Part shown: one piece after another, positions 56,413-64,000 of the stretch
Numbering within the stretch: the first letter of the stretch is position 1
How the letters are laid out: each line of letters opens with the position of its first letter
Source: a virus
Length of the DNA: 64,000 bases
Reading direction: 5' to 3' (one strand)
Virus record (IMG/VR): IMGVR_UViG_3300010413_000023
Coordinates: 1 to 64,000 of that record
The notes under the pieces: generated by a model
The model's input: only the letters and a program-made list of their open reading frames with translations
What the model was told of the DNA's origin: nothing
Database searches by the model: none
Translations under genes and position numbers: made by a program

Positions 56413-56684
56413 GAGTTCTGTTCCTCGCTTTCCCGCAACCATTCCGGCAATGGCCCGTCAATCGTTTCGCGGTATCGCGCCTTCATTCTGTCAACGTCTT
56501 TGACGATCCAATTTGCGAATGATGCCCCGTTTTCCGGTTCGTCAAAACAAGAACTGATCGAGATCAGATCGAATGCCACGGTGATTTTACAGTGAAAGTC
56601 ATCCGCAAGATCGGAAACCTCAAGAATGACGCTCTTGGCTCCAGTTCGCTTTTTGATGTCATTTAGTTCGTCAATGCCTAACAT
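56409..56684 (-). CDS. Hypothetical protein, 91 aa
   Basis: It begins MLGIDELNDIKKRTGAKSVI and matches the start of the preceding 95-aa protein. Alpha/beta, acidic. ATG at 56684. No family is recognised. Confidence 0.55.
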   Translation of the reverse strand: MLGIDELNDIKKRTGAKSVILEVSDLADDFHCKITVAFDLISISSCFDEPENGASFANWIVKDVDRMKARYRETIDGPLPEWLRESEEQNS

Positions 56685-56938
56685 CGAAACCCCCGTTCTT
56701 TCTTTTCTTGTTCGTTTGCTGTGATAACGCTATCTGCTATTCGTATATCGTCGGAAATCTCAATCACTGCCTTAACCCAATACGTGATGGATGTTCCGTC
56801 TCGATAATATCCAAACCTGTTCTTTGCGAAAAAGCTCGCATGGGCAACCGCGTCATCGTAATTCATTGCCACCAGATAGATCGACGGGGTAGTATCAGGC
56901 CCGAGACGAATTTCATAGAGTTTACCTGTCGCGATCAT
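56678..56938 (-). CDS. Hypothetical protein, 86 aa
   Basis: A small alpha/beta protein (MIATGKLYEIRLGPDTTPSI) overlapping both neighbours by a few bases. Unknown role. Confidence 0.5.
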   Translation of the reverse strand: MIATGKLYEIRLGPDTTPSIYLVAMNYDDAVAHASFFAKNRFGYYRDGTSITYWVKAVIEISDDIRIADSVITANEQEKKERGFRC

Positions 56939-57270
56939 TGCCCCCGTCCTTTCTTTTCTGTTTTAATCCATCCGTTGCGGAACAACACATCTGTCAAAGC
57001 CAACGACAACATATCGAGATCGTCGTGTTGTTCGTCGCCTTGCAAAGATTTTATTTTGAAGGCGTCCACAATGCCATGCAATACTTCATGGAGCAAAGTT
57101 CCCCACACGTCCTCATCAGACAAATCGTCTGCATAGATGCGAATCGAACGTGTCCAGTAGTCAAGCTGTCCCCATAACGACTCGCGTTTGTAAATGTCCA
57201 CATCGGATGGCTTTTCGACGTACTCAATCGTATACTCTATGCCCAGAATCACAACGCTATCTGGTCTCAT
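56935..57270 (-). CDS. Putative zinc metallopeptidase, 111 aa
   Basis: LLHEVLHGIVDAF contains a His-Glu-x-x-His zinc-binding motif near residue 62, preceded by a beta-sheet (RSIRIYADDLSDEDVWGT). Size and motif position fit minimal ImmA/SprT-like metalloproteases of phages. Its substrate cannot be told. It overlaps the isomerase gene by 14 bp. Confidence 0.65.
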   Translation of the reverse strand: MRPDSVVILGIEYTIEYVEKPSDVDIYKRESLWGQLDYWTRSIRIYADDLSDEDVWGTLLHEVLHGIVDAFKIKSLQGDEQHDDLDMLSLALTDVLFRNGWIKTEKKGRGQ

Positions 57271-57766
57271 TCCCCCGTCCTTTCAGTTCCTTCTTGATCG
57301 CGTGACACATCGCCATGTGTACGTCCTCAAGCACCTCGTAATCGGTTGACTTGGCGCGAATGTGGTACACGTCTGGATAGTTCGTCTTGAGCATGTCGCT
57401 CGTGAACAATACCATCCGTTCGCCGACGGCATAGGCCAAGGTGGCAATATTCGCGCTTGTCCCGCTGCCCGAAAAGGCGATGACGAGCGCTTCCAATTCC
57501 TGCGCTTGCTCCGCGAATGAATAACTATGCCCGCTGTCATTGTCGATCTGCGTAAATTTTGACGGTGAGAGCAGGTCGAATGCCGGGATGCCAATGCTTC
57601 TCAAGTCCGCAGCGAAATGGATCGCCGTCGCCGCGCTGCCCCCATTTCCGCACGTCACCACCATTTTGGCGGTTTCGATCAGGTTGCACACGTGCTCCAA
57701 TTTATCGACCGCGAATGAATCATTGAGAGCGTCTTTCAAATCATAAAAATGTTCTGCTATAGACAT
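57257..57766 (-). CDS. SIS-domain sugar-phosphate isomerase (GmhA-like)
   Basis: This 169-aa protein has VVTCGNGGSAATAIHFAADL and ALVIAFSGSGTSANIATLAY, the two phosphate-binding loops of SIS domains, in the GmhA (sedoheptulose-7-phosphate isomerase) arrangement. It would make the first precursor of activated heptose. A cytidylyltransferase and an epimerase in the same cassette support this pathway. ATG at 57766. Confidence 0.8.
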   Translation of the reverse strand: MSIAEHFYDLKDALNDSFAVDKLEHVCNLIETAKMVVTCGNGGSAATAIHFAADLRSIGIPAFDLLSPSKFTQIDNDSGHSYSFAEQAQELEALVIAFSGSGTSANIATLAYAVGERMVLFTSDMLKTNYPDVYHIRAKSTDYEVLEDVHMAMCHAIKKELKGRGNETR

Positions 57767-57784
57767 CTGTCGCCTTTCTACCGC

Positions 57785-58375
57785 TTACACGCGGCTGAAA
57801 ACCTGGATATTTCGAGGCAGAAAATCAAACGCCTCGCTCACGATATTTTGAAATGCGTGACGGGTTTCGCCCGTCATCGCCGCGTTTAAGTTGCACCGGT
57901 AGCCACCCAGCAGCCCGCGCCAGTAGTCAGGCGGCTGCAAGTTGATGTGTCCCGTCCCGTCCTGCCCAGGTGGCGCGCTGGAAAATAGCACGTTATCCCC
58001 TGCGTGCCTGGCAATCGTCCAGGCCAATGTGCCCGCCGCCGGTCGTGGCAAGTGTTCCGCCACTTCGAGACAGATCACCAGGTCGAACGCCTGCCCAAAA
58101 TCGGCGGGCTCCGTCAGGTCGTGCTGGGTAAACGTGATGCACTCCGGTATGAATGCCCGCGCCTCCTGGTACAACTCGACTGCCCAACACGCCGCGCCCA
58201 TTTGATGAAATGCGAAAGACCACCAGCCGTCACCCGCTCCCAGGTCGAGCACCTTCTTTGGCAGTCCATACGTGCCAACCCACCAGCCCGCCATAAATTC
58301 GATCCATCTGTGCTGCCATTCCAGAGACTTGAACCATTCATCTGATTTATAGTACGATGTGTCGTAATCGCTCAT
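57785..58375 (-). CDS. SAM-dependent methyltransferase (class I)
   Basis: This 196-aa protein contains KVLDLGAGDGWWSFAFHQMG (SAM-binding motif I), VELYQEARA, and FDLVICLEVAEHLPRP (motif post-II of the Methyltransf_11/23 type). It resembles enzymes that methylate sugars or small metabolites. The start and end are tightly coupled to the adjacent genes. Confidence 0.8.
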   Translation of the reverse strand: MSDYDTSYYKSDEWFKSLEWQHRWIEFMAGWWVGTYGLPKKVLDLGAGDGWWSFAFHQMGAACWAVELYQEARAFIPECITFTQHDLTEPADFGQAFDLVICLEVAEHLPRPAAGTLAWTIARHAGDNVLFSSAPPGQDGTGHINLQPPDYWRGLLGGYRCNLNAAMTGETRHAFQNIVSEAFDFLPRNIQVFSRV

Positions 58376-58542
58376 TGCGCGTCCTCATAGTCGTCGAGTC
58401 GCCACCACGTCTTGCATTGCGGACAAATCCAGTTTGACCACGCCTCATCTTCAATGCCCATGCAATCCGCTTCCATTTCTGATTCAGTTCCGACCCATCC
58501 ACATTCAGGACACTTGTACTGTTTAGTATCATAATCGCTCAT
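58372..58542 (-). CDS. Zinc-ribbon protein, 56 aa
   Basis: MSDYDTKQYKCPECGWVGTE has CPECG and later CPQCKTWW, a rubredoxin-like ribbon. ATG at 58542 after GAAAGGCGACTT. The downstream methyltransferase also begins MSDYDT, so the start may have been copied. Confidence 0.6.
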   Translation of the reverse strand: MSDYDTKQYKCPECGWVGTESEMEADCMGIEDEAWSNWICPQCKTWWRLDDYEDAQ

Positions 58543-59248
58543 AAGTCGCCTTTCTAGCGTACATATTCCCAAAATACACAGTGCCGTGCTCTGCCAGCAG
58601 CCGCATAATCCGATCTGTCATCTCGTCATACCCGCACCATCCGATTGGTACGAGGCTCTCGCCCAACACGTTGCAAAACTCGGCCTGTGGCTCGATCTCC
58701 AAAATCCGCGCCATACACGCGCACGCCTGTTTCCAGAAATACGGATGGAACTCGAACGATAGCGGCACGAGCTGTGAGAGTCCGCATAATACTTGATGCT
58801 CGTACCCTTCCACGTCAATCTTGATGAACGAGGGCACGCCATAACGGGCAATCAGGCTGTCAAGCGTGACGATTTTGACCGTCTCCGTCCAATCCTTTGG
58901 TGTGTTCGCCCAGGGGCCGCCTTGCTGCCAATAGTGATCCGGTACGAGCGTCGAGATCGTCGTACCGCCATAACATGCCATCTCAGCTGTTCCCGCCTCA
59001 GATCCACACGCTACCTCGATAACCTCGACCTGATCGTCGTCGATGAATGTAGCCCTCAATTGCGCCGCGCACGCCGCTTGCGGCTCGACGGCAATTACCC
59101 GCGCATTCAAGCACCTATAGGCCCACGTCATTTTGCCGATGTTCGCCCCAATGTCGAATACCAACGCGCCGGGCTGGATGAACTCTCCCAGGATGCCGGG
59201 AAAGTTTTTGTTGCTCCAGTAATCGGGCCAGTCATTCGGGATCGGCAT
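58529..59248 (-). CDS. FkbM-type methyltransferase
   Basis: This 239-aa protein has GALVFDIGANIGKMTWAYRC, VIAVEPQAACAAQL and PSFIKIDVEGYEHQVLCGLS, the FkbM signature for O-methylation of sugars or polyketides. Start at 59248 (MPIPNDWPDYWSNKNFPGIL). Likely modifies the glycan built by the local glycosyltransferases. Confidence 0.82.
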   Translation of the reverse strand: MPIPNDWPDYWSNKNFPGILGEFIQPGALVFDIGANIGKMTWAYRCLNARVIAVEPQAACAAQLRATFIDDDQVEVIEVACGSEAGTAEMACYGGTTISTLVPDHYWQQGGPWANTPKDWTETVKIVTLDSLIARYGVPSFIKIDVEGYEHQVLCGLSQLVPLSFEFHPYFWKQACACMARILEIEPQAEFCNVLGESLVPIGWCGYDEMTDRIMRLLAEHGTVYFGNMYARKATYERL

Positions 59249-59957
59249 TTTCGACCTCGACTTTCTCAAACGCCACCACATGCCCAACGATGCCAACCTG
59301 CTCCCAGCCGTCGGTCATCAGATCGTCAATCGCCCGCGTGACATCGTGCTTTGGATCACGGTAATCGTGAAACGCCATCACGCCGCCCACCTTGACTTTA
59401 TCCCGCCAGGCCATTATGTCAGCCCTGACGCCCGCGTCGGAATGCGAGCCGTCCACGTATACCATGTCTAGTTCGCCTTCCACTTCGCTCACCATTTCCG
59501 CCGAGTCACCCGTCAGGTATGTATACCTCCACTTCGGGATCTTGGCGAAATTGACGTACTCTCGCGTGTCCTCATCTTCTTTCAGGTCAATGCTCCACAC
59601 CAGGGCATTGCCGTGCAGCGTCAGGCCGTACAGGATCCGCAGCAGGCTATTGCCCAGTCCCGTGCCGATCTCGACGATGCGGGCCGGGTCGGGGCACGAC
59701 GCCGCCAAGCCCTCGATAAATGCGCCCTCATAATAGCTGCAATACGTCACGTCTCGCGGGGGCAGTCGTAGCACTGCGGGCGAAAAGTCCACTTCTGACA
59801 AGACGATAAACCGGTGTAAACTCGCCACCCACAGGTCATCGTCGTCAATCTCGAATGGCACGTTTTTCTGCACCAACAGTTTTTCACCTGGATGCGCCCG
59901 GCTGTTGACAGAAAAACTCCCGCTCCGTTCACCTTTGTAAACAAGCCACTTTACCAT
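59232..59957 (-). CDS. Class I methyltransferase (Methyltransf_24-like)
   Basis: This 241-aa protein has ARIVEIGTGLGNSLLRILYG, VWSIDLKEDED and LDMVYVDGSHSDAGVRADIM, the pattern of Methyltransf_24/cephalosporin-hydroxylase-like enzymes. An N-terminal extension of about 90 residues (MVKWLVYKGERSGSFSVNSR) is of unknown function. Paralogue of the next protein upstream. Confidence 0.75.
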   Translation of the reverse strand: MVKWLVYKGERSGSFSVNSRAHPGEKLLVQKNVPFEIDDDDLWVASLHRFIVLSEVDFSPAVLRLPPRDVTYCSYYEGAFIEGLAASCPDPARIVEIGTGLGNSLLRILYGLTLHGNALVWSIDLKEDEDTREYVNFAKIPKWRYTYLTGDSAEMVSEVEGELDMVYVDGSHSDAGVRADIMAWRDKVKVGGVMAFHDYRDPKHDVTRAIDDLMTDGWEQVGIVGHVVAFEKVEVENADPE

Positions 59958-60478
59958 AATATCCTTTCATAGGCGATCAATCGCCCGACCTGCCCGAACA
60001 ACCGCCATTGGTGCTGTACCGCCAACTGTTCGACGGCCTGCATTACTCCGAGATGTACGAGGCAATAGTCATCAAAAGCCATTATCCCGCCAATCTTGAC
60101 CAGCGGGCCAAATGCCAGGATGTCGGCACGAACCCCCTCGAACGTGTGCGCGCCGTCCACGAAAACCAGATCGGCCATCACCTCACACTGCGCTGCCACG
60201 TTGACCGACGGCATCTGGTAGAACGTCACGCGCTCGTCTGGTATTCCCGCGTCTTTGATACGGGCGCGCCCCTCGACGCAATCGCCCACGTCCACAGTGT
60301 AAATATGCCAACCCCGATGCAATGCCAGCCCGTAGGCCATCGCCGTCGTACTGTTCCCCTTGCCTGTGCCGATCTCGATTGCCACTGCCGGATCGGGCAA
60401 ACTTGACGCGATGCCCTCCAGCCACGCAGCCTCGGCACGGGGTAGAAAGTCGGCGTCATTGACGGGTAATCTGTTCAT
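59951..60478 (-). CDS. Class I methyltransferase (Methyltransf_24-like)
   Basis: This 175-aa protein begins MNRLPVNDADFLPRAEAAWL at 60478 (overlapping the upstream stop) and has VAIEIGTGKGNSTTAMAYGL and DLVFVDGAHTFEGVRADILA. It aligns well with the core of the 241-aa protein, so the pair arose by duplication. Confidence 0.78.
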   Translation of the reverse strand: MNRLPVNDADFLPRAEAAWLEGIASSLPDPAVAIEIGTGKGNSTTAMAYGLALHRGWHIYTVDVGDCVEGRARIKDAGIPDERVTFYQMPSVNVAAQCEVMADLVFVDGAHTFEGVRADILAFGPLVKIGGIMAFDDYCLVHLGVMQAVEQLAVQHQWRLFGQVGRLIAYERILW

Positions 60479-61260
60479 GCTGGCCCACACGCTTTCAGGT
60501 AGTCGTGTGCCCTGCCCACGAGATGCGCCCAGGGCGCGTGTACCACGCCCGGGCCAATCGGAAACAGGATTTGCGGCCCGTTCTCGCCAAGTGGCGAATT
60601 GATGTACTTGCCGCTCATACCCACCTCTGCAAGCCCCGGATTGACGTTTTCTGGATGCCAACCGTATGCCTCAAAAAAGCGAATGTGCGCCACGTATGGC
60701 TGCGTAGACACAATGTACGTGTCTCGCGGGCCATAGGGATTGTTAAGGCACCAGTCACGAATCAGGCGATACCACATATACGAACCCCCACAGCGGGGCA
60801 GATTGTAATCCACGACGCAGCCGTTGTTGCCCGGCACGCGATAGGACAGGCGAACAAAGCCGACCTCGGTGTGTGCGTCCAATACGTCCACCATCGGGCG
60901 GAGATCCAACTCACGGAACAGCGCCCAATCGTCGAAAACTAAGGCGTGTATGTCCGCGCCTTGCTCTTTGGCGAACTTGATGCCGACGTTGATGTTCCCG
61001 CCGGTATTGAACGTGCCGGGCGCGGTGTTCATCGCGTGCGCCGTTATGTCTGGAGCAAATTCAGCAAACCGGGCCTTGAGCACCTCGACGTGATCGCGCC
61101 CTGTGTCGTCATCCGTCTGCCCGCTGCCATCGTCGCAAATGTGAAAGTGCAGGTTGGGGTATTTGAGATACCGTTCCAGACTTTCAATCGTCGCCAGTGA
61201 CGCGGCGGTGCGTTTATAGGTTGCAAAGAGAACCCAAACGGGTGGCCAGTTGTTAGACAT
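60475..61260 (-). CDS. GT-A (GT2-like) glycosyltransferase
   Basis: This 261-aa protein starts WVLFATYKRTAASLATIESL with ICDDGSGQTDDD (sugar-nucleotide pocket) and LVFDDWALF, the GT-A DxD-type pattern. The C-terminal part is aromatic (GGSYMWYRLIRDWCLNNPYG). It adds another sugar to the local glycan. ATG at 61260. Confidence 0.75.
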   Translation of the reverse strand: MSNNWPPVWVLFATYKRTAASLATIESLERYLKYPNLHFHICDDGSGQTDDDTGRDHVEVLKARFAEFAPDITAHAMNTAPGTFNTGGNINVGIKFAKEQGADIHALVFDDWALFRELDLRPMVDVLDAHTEVGFVRLSYRVPGNNGCVVDYNLPRCGGSYMWYRLIRDWCLNNPYGPRDTYIVSTQPYVAHIRFFEAYGWHPENVNPGLAEVGMSGKYINSPLGENGPQILFPIGPGVVHAPWAHLVGRAHDYLKACGPA

Positions 61261-61480
61261 CTTGCGCCTTCTTTAATTTATCTATTGGGAAATCGGGCAA
61301 TCGGATTGTTTTGCCACAAGCTCCACAGTCAAAGCAGGCACACAAATCCTCCGTTTCGCCAGCGTAGAAACAGGCAAAATTGCCAACCCGTAAATCGCTC
61401 TCGTCAATTTCTAGCAGAGCGTCACAGTATTGGCACCTTATCGTTGTTCTAAAAACGCTTGGCAGTTCAAGTATTTTCAT
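61253..61480 (-). CDS. Zinc-ribbon protein, 75 aa
   Basis: RCQYCDALLEIDESD and CACFDCGACGKTI contain multiple Cys pairs of a ribbon-type fold. ATG at 61480 behind AAGGGA. Third small zinc protein of the glycan cassette. Confidence 0.55.
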   Translation of the reverse strand: MKILELPSVFRTTIRCQYCDALLEIDESDLRVGNFACFYAGETEDLCACFDCGACGKTIRLPDFPIDKLKKAQDV

Positions 61481-61484
61481 TCCC

Positions 61485-61997
61485 TTACACTTTCCTTTCC
61501 CATCGCTCACCCTTGTCGGGCGGCTCGTGTGTTCGTGAAATCTCGGCGCACAGTCGCGCCTTTTGCTCCGGCTCGTCGCCATTCCAGACGATCCGCAATT
61601 CTCTCACCTGTCGCATCCGGTCACAGTCGAGCATCTGTGTCAAAATTTCGTACTCGCTGCCGTTGCAGTCCAGGTACAGCAGGTCAACCTCGGCAATGTG
61701 GGCATAGACGAACCAGTGATTCATCGACACAACCGTGCAACCCTCGCTCGGCTCACCGCTGCCGTGCAGCGTCGCGCTCGAACCATTGCACAGATGCAAC
61801 GTGTCCGGCCGGTCGTTGCCGCCGATAGCGAATGGTAGAAGCGTCACGTTGTCAAGCCCTTCCAGCCGCTTGAATGCGATGCCCCGCATCGTCGTTGACG
61901 GCTCGAATGTCTGGACGATGACGCCGGGGGCTTGCGCTGCCTGCCATGCCCACGAACCATCGCCCGAGCCGACTTCGAGAATAAGACGGCTATCCAT
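61485..61997 (-). CDS. FkbM-like methyltransferase, 170 aa
   Basis: LILEVGSGDGSWAWQAAQAP is the SAM loop and EVDLLYLDCNGSEYEILTQM the FkbM-like acidic motif (usual D-x-E-G becomes D-C-N-G, a change that could affect metal or substrate binding). Shorter than typical FkbM proteins. Confidence 0.68.
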   Translation of the reverse strand: MDSRLILEVGSGDGSWAWQAAQAPGVIVQTFEPSTTMRGIAFKRLEGLDNVTLLPFAIGGNDRPDTLHLCNGSSATLHGSGEPSEGCTVVSMNHWFVYAHIAEVDLLYLDCNGSEYEILTQMLDCDRMRQVRELRIVWNGDEPEQKARLCAEISRTHEPPDKGERWERKV

Positions 61998-62448
61998 CTA
62001 TCACCACACTTTCCATGATCCGCTTTTCCTCGGCCTCCCAAATTCGCAGCCTCATCGCCGAACTAGACCAATTATGCTGCCGTTCGTGCCAATGGATGCG
62101 TTTTGCCGCGTCGGGGGCCGTGATCTGCTTTCCCTTCCAGTCGCTGCCGATGATCCGCACGTCCGGCTGTAAGTCCTCAAGGATCGCCTCAAGTTCGGCT
62201 TCGGTGTTGTAGACCTTGATGTCAGCCACGTACTTGATGGCCTGGAGCACCATAATGCGCTCGTCGATGGTTTGCACCGGCTCGTTTTTGTCGGGCCGTT
62301 CGTACTGCGGGTTGGCGTGCAGGCCCACAACAAGGATGTCGCACTGCCCTGCCGCATCGGCCAGCATCAGGATGTGGCCGGGGTGCAAACAGTCAAAGGC
62401 TCCACAGGTGAACCCGACGACAGGGACCGCAAATGCCACGCTTCCCAT
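61990..62448 (-). CDS. Cytidylyltransferase (RfaE/TagD-like)
   Basis: This 152-aa protein has FTCGAFDCLHPGHILMLADA with the HxGH nucleotidyl-transfer motif and the RIIGSDWKGKQI region of TagD/HldE C-terminal domains. It activates a sugar or alcohol phosphate with CTP or ATP. ATG at 62448 after ACGGAGC. Together with the SIS isomerase it suggests activated-heptose synthesis. Its start overlaps the upstream gene by 82 bp. Confidence 0.83.
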   Translation of the reverse strand: MGSVAFAVPVVGFTCGAFDCLHPGHILMLADAAGQCDILVVGLHANPQYERPDKNEPVQTIDERIMVLQAIKYVADIKVYNTEAELEAILEDLQPDVRIIGSDWKGKQITAPDAAKRIHWHERQHNWSSSAMRLRIWEAEEKRIMESVVIDG

Positions 62449-63116
62449 GCTCCGTGGTTCCACGTCATCTCGTGAGTCTTGGCAAGCGCACCTTGTATCC
62501 CCACCTGAATCGCATTCGCATTTTCCACGACACTGTGCCATTGTAGCATTATCCTCTCTATTCGCCGGATCAAACCCGATCCGATCACGTATGGTAAAAG
62601 CTCGAACTCCATCCCCTCGATATTGATCGCCGCCAGGGCAATGCGCTCGATCTTTTCCCGTTCGATAAACTCGCGGACGTTGACGATCTCGGCGTCCCGG
62701 CCCGTCTGTCCACCGTATTTCCCGCCTGGTATGAATGACGCCCCGTCCCGCTGATCGTCGTACAGTTTGAACGTGCCCGACGTGACGCCCAGCCCGAAAT
62801 TGTGCAAGTGGACGTTCTCGAATTTGCCCAGCCGCCCCTTGGCGACATTGTATGCCCGCACTGCTGGCTCGAATCCGTGATAAACGCACCCTGGGTACTT
62901 TTTCACCATCCGGCTGATCCATTCGCCCTCGTATGAACCGACATCGAACACGACATCGCCGGGGGCCAGTTCGTCCCAGACGCAATACCGCGTGTTCTCG
63001 CCGTCGCATTCATACCAGCCGCCTGACCATACGTACCACTCAGGCCACGTCGGATCTCGCTTTTTCCAGAGCTTTAGTTTAGCTTGCGTTTCTGGAGCGA
63101 TACCAGTTGATGACAT
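62367..63116 (-). CDS. FkbM-type methyltransferase, 249 aa
   Basis: GDVVFDVGSYEGEWISRMVK, CVYHGFEPAVRAY and RIALAAINIEGMEFELLPYV give the FkbM order of motifs. An N-terminal Trp-rich segment (PTWPEWYVWSGGWYECDG) is unusual. Start at 63116 (MSSTGIAPETQAKLKLWKKR). Confidence 0.78.
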   Translation of the reverse strand: MSSTGIAPETQAKLKLWKKRDPTWPEWYVWSGGWYECDGENTRYCVWDELAPGDVVFDVGSYEGEWISRMVKKYPGCVYHGFEPAVRAYNVAKGRLGKFENVHLHNFGLGVTSGTFKLYDDQRDGASFIPGGKYGGQTGRDAEIVNVREFIEREKIERIALAAINIEGMEFELLPYVIGSGLIRRIERIMLQWHSVVENANAIQVGIQGALAKTHEMTWNHGAWEAWHLRSLSSGSPVEPLTVCTPATS

Positions 63117-64000
63117 TTTCCAGCCCTTCCTCAAGTGCCACCTGATACTTCCAGCCCAGAGCATTTGCCTTGTGCGAATCGGTGCGCCTGCTCACATCGC
63201 CCGTCGTGCTGTTACAATCTATCGTTACATCTGCTTTACTACCCGTGTACGCATAGATCAGTTCCGCCAGCCGCCCGATGGTAACTTGAGTCTCGCCGTT
63301 CGTGCCCAGGTTGTATGCCTGTCCACATTCGCCGTGTTCTGCTACAGCCATCATACCCCGCGCACCATCGTCGGCATAGAGAAATTCACGCTTTTGCACG
63401 CCACCCCAAACGGTGAACTTGTCCAATGTCAGGCACTTTTTAATCAGCGCCGGGATGACGTGGGCTCGTTCGTCGAAATAGTCGCGGACGCCGAATAAAT
63501 TGGTGGGCCGCACAATGCACCACCTGGTATTGGTTTCCTCGAATGACCACTCACACACGCGCTCACCCATCCGCTTGGCCCAGGCATAACCGGCGTTTGC
63601 CGGTTCTGGTTCGCCCTCGTGCCCGAATGCCTCGTGTGCCGGGTTGTTGTGTTCGCCCGAATACACACACACGCTCGACACCTGGACGAACACGGGAATG
63701 TTACGCTGTGCCGCGACCACCGCCGGGATCGTCTGGAGCTGCACGTTTTTGTAGAACTGTGAGGTGTGGTTGCTCTGGTTGAAATAGACGCCCCCGACTG
63801 CCGCCGCCAGGTTGAATACCGCAAATGGGTTAAGCTTATGATAGGAAAACATTTCCATCCAGTTTGGATAATAGGACGCATCACCCACGTAGTACTCGCA
63901 CCCAGCCACGCGATACGTGCCCCTGGATTCGTCATCAAAGCCGAACACTTGCGCGCCCTCGTTGCGTAGAAACTCGCAGAGACGGCTGCCGACCATGCCC
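63079..64000 (-). CDS. NAD-dependent sugar epimerase/dehydratase, N-terminus outside window
   Basis: The frame is open to the right edge and reads G-M-V-G-S-R-L at the border, so the beginning of the Rossmann loop (GxxGxxG) is just outside. FNLAAAVGGVYFNQ, VQVSSVCVYSGEH and the catalytic YAWAK (Tyr-x-x-x-Lys) place it among GDP-fucose synthase/HldD-like short-chain epimerases. It would make the activated sugar used by the cassette. Confidence 0.85.
   Translation of the reverse strand, partial: GMVGSRLCEFLRNEGAQVFGFDDESRGTYRVAGCEYYVGDASYYPNWMEMFSYHKLNPFAVFNLAAAVGGVYFNQSNHTSQFYKNVQLQTIPAVVAAQRNIPVFVQVSSVCVYSGEHNNPAHEAFGHEGEPEPANAGYAWAKRMGERVCEWSFEETNTRWCIVRPTNLFGVRDYFDERAHVIPALIKKCLTLDKFTVWGGVQKREFLYADDGARGMMAVAEHGECGQAYNLGTNGETQVTIGRLAELIYAYTGSKADVTIDCNSTTGDVSRRTDSHKANALGWKYQVALEEGLENVINWYRSRNAS

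Noticed and set aside
1-64000. tRNA, rRNA, integrase, lysogeny repressor
   Set aside because: None recognised by reading; a dedicated tRNA search would be needed to exclude tRNAs.

Overview
The window is almost certainly part of a tailed double-stranded DNA phage genome. Nearly everything reads on the minus strand as tightly packed, often 1-4 bp overlapping genes, and it holds a full set of virion and packaging genes: terminase small and large subunits, portal, MuF protein, prohead protease/scaffold, capsid protein, tail tube, tail chaperone-like pair, tape measure and tail tip. No integrase, lysogeny repressor or tRNA was recognised. The host is probably a bacterium of the phylum Chloroflexota: a phage glycosidase carries the Thr/Pro-rich linker (TPEPTATRTNTPEPT type) common in secreted proteins of that group. 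This host call is an inference. Composition by eye is moderately GC-rich and GTG/TTG starts are frequent.

Layout, right to left (the direction of minus-strand transcription). 64000-53200 is a surface-glycan cassette: sugar epimerase, cytidylyltransferase, SIS-domain isomerase, five or six methyltransferases, a GT-A glycosyltransferase and a 974-residue triple glycosyltransferase fusion, mixed with small zinc-ribbon proteins. 53200-41000 holds the tail genes: connector-like protein, tail tube fused to a beta-propeller, chaperone-like pair, 769-aa tape measure, tail tip with a second propeller, and an 819-aa fiber ending in a zinc ribbon. 40930-40410 is a DUF5662-type gene.

40263-38478 is the odd region and the only well supported rightward unit. 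It carries a perfect sigma70 promoter, a leader with two interlocked perfect inverted repeats, an intact TnpB nuclease (IS200/IS605 family) with an omega-RNA-like 3' end, and 25 bp further a five-repeat CRISPR mini-array (29-nt repeats, 32-33-nt spacers). No other cas gene is visible.

38400-24000 is the leftward early region, starting at a TTGACA/TATAAT promoter. It holds many small genes, ribbon-helix-helix regulators, two homologous promoter/operator modules, a RecT-like annealing protein, a Dam-type methylase, a DnaG-like primase, an HNH nuclease, a replication initiator with internal iterons, a DnaB-like helicase and a PD-(D/E)XK nuclease. At 28.6-28.7 kb a probable small structured RNA has its own promoter and terminator. 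24000-14900 holds membrane proteins, a holin and holin-like partner, a frameshifted metallophosphoesterase and two glycosidase-like proteins, probably the lysis/cell-wall block. 14900-1 is packaging and head: terminase, portal, MuF, an HNH insert, accessory virion proteins, protease-scaffold and capsid protein, which runs off the left end.

The genes fit one lytic programme: early takeover and replication, lysis, packaging, head, tail and surface modification. The TnpB/CRISPR unit lies between the early and tail blocks, divergent from the early promoter. The strongest candidates for something new are this TnpB/CRISPR unit, the pseudoknotted small RNA, and the triple glycosyltransferase.
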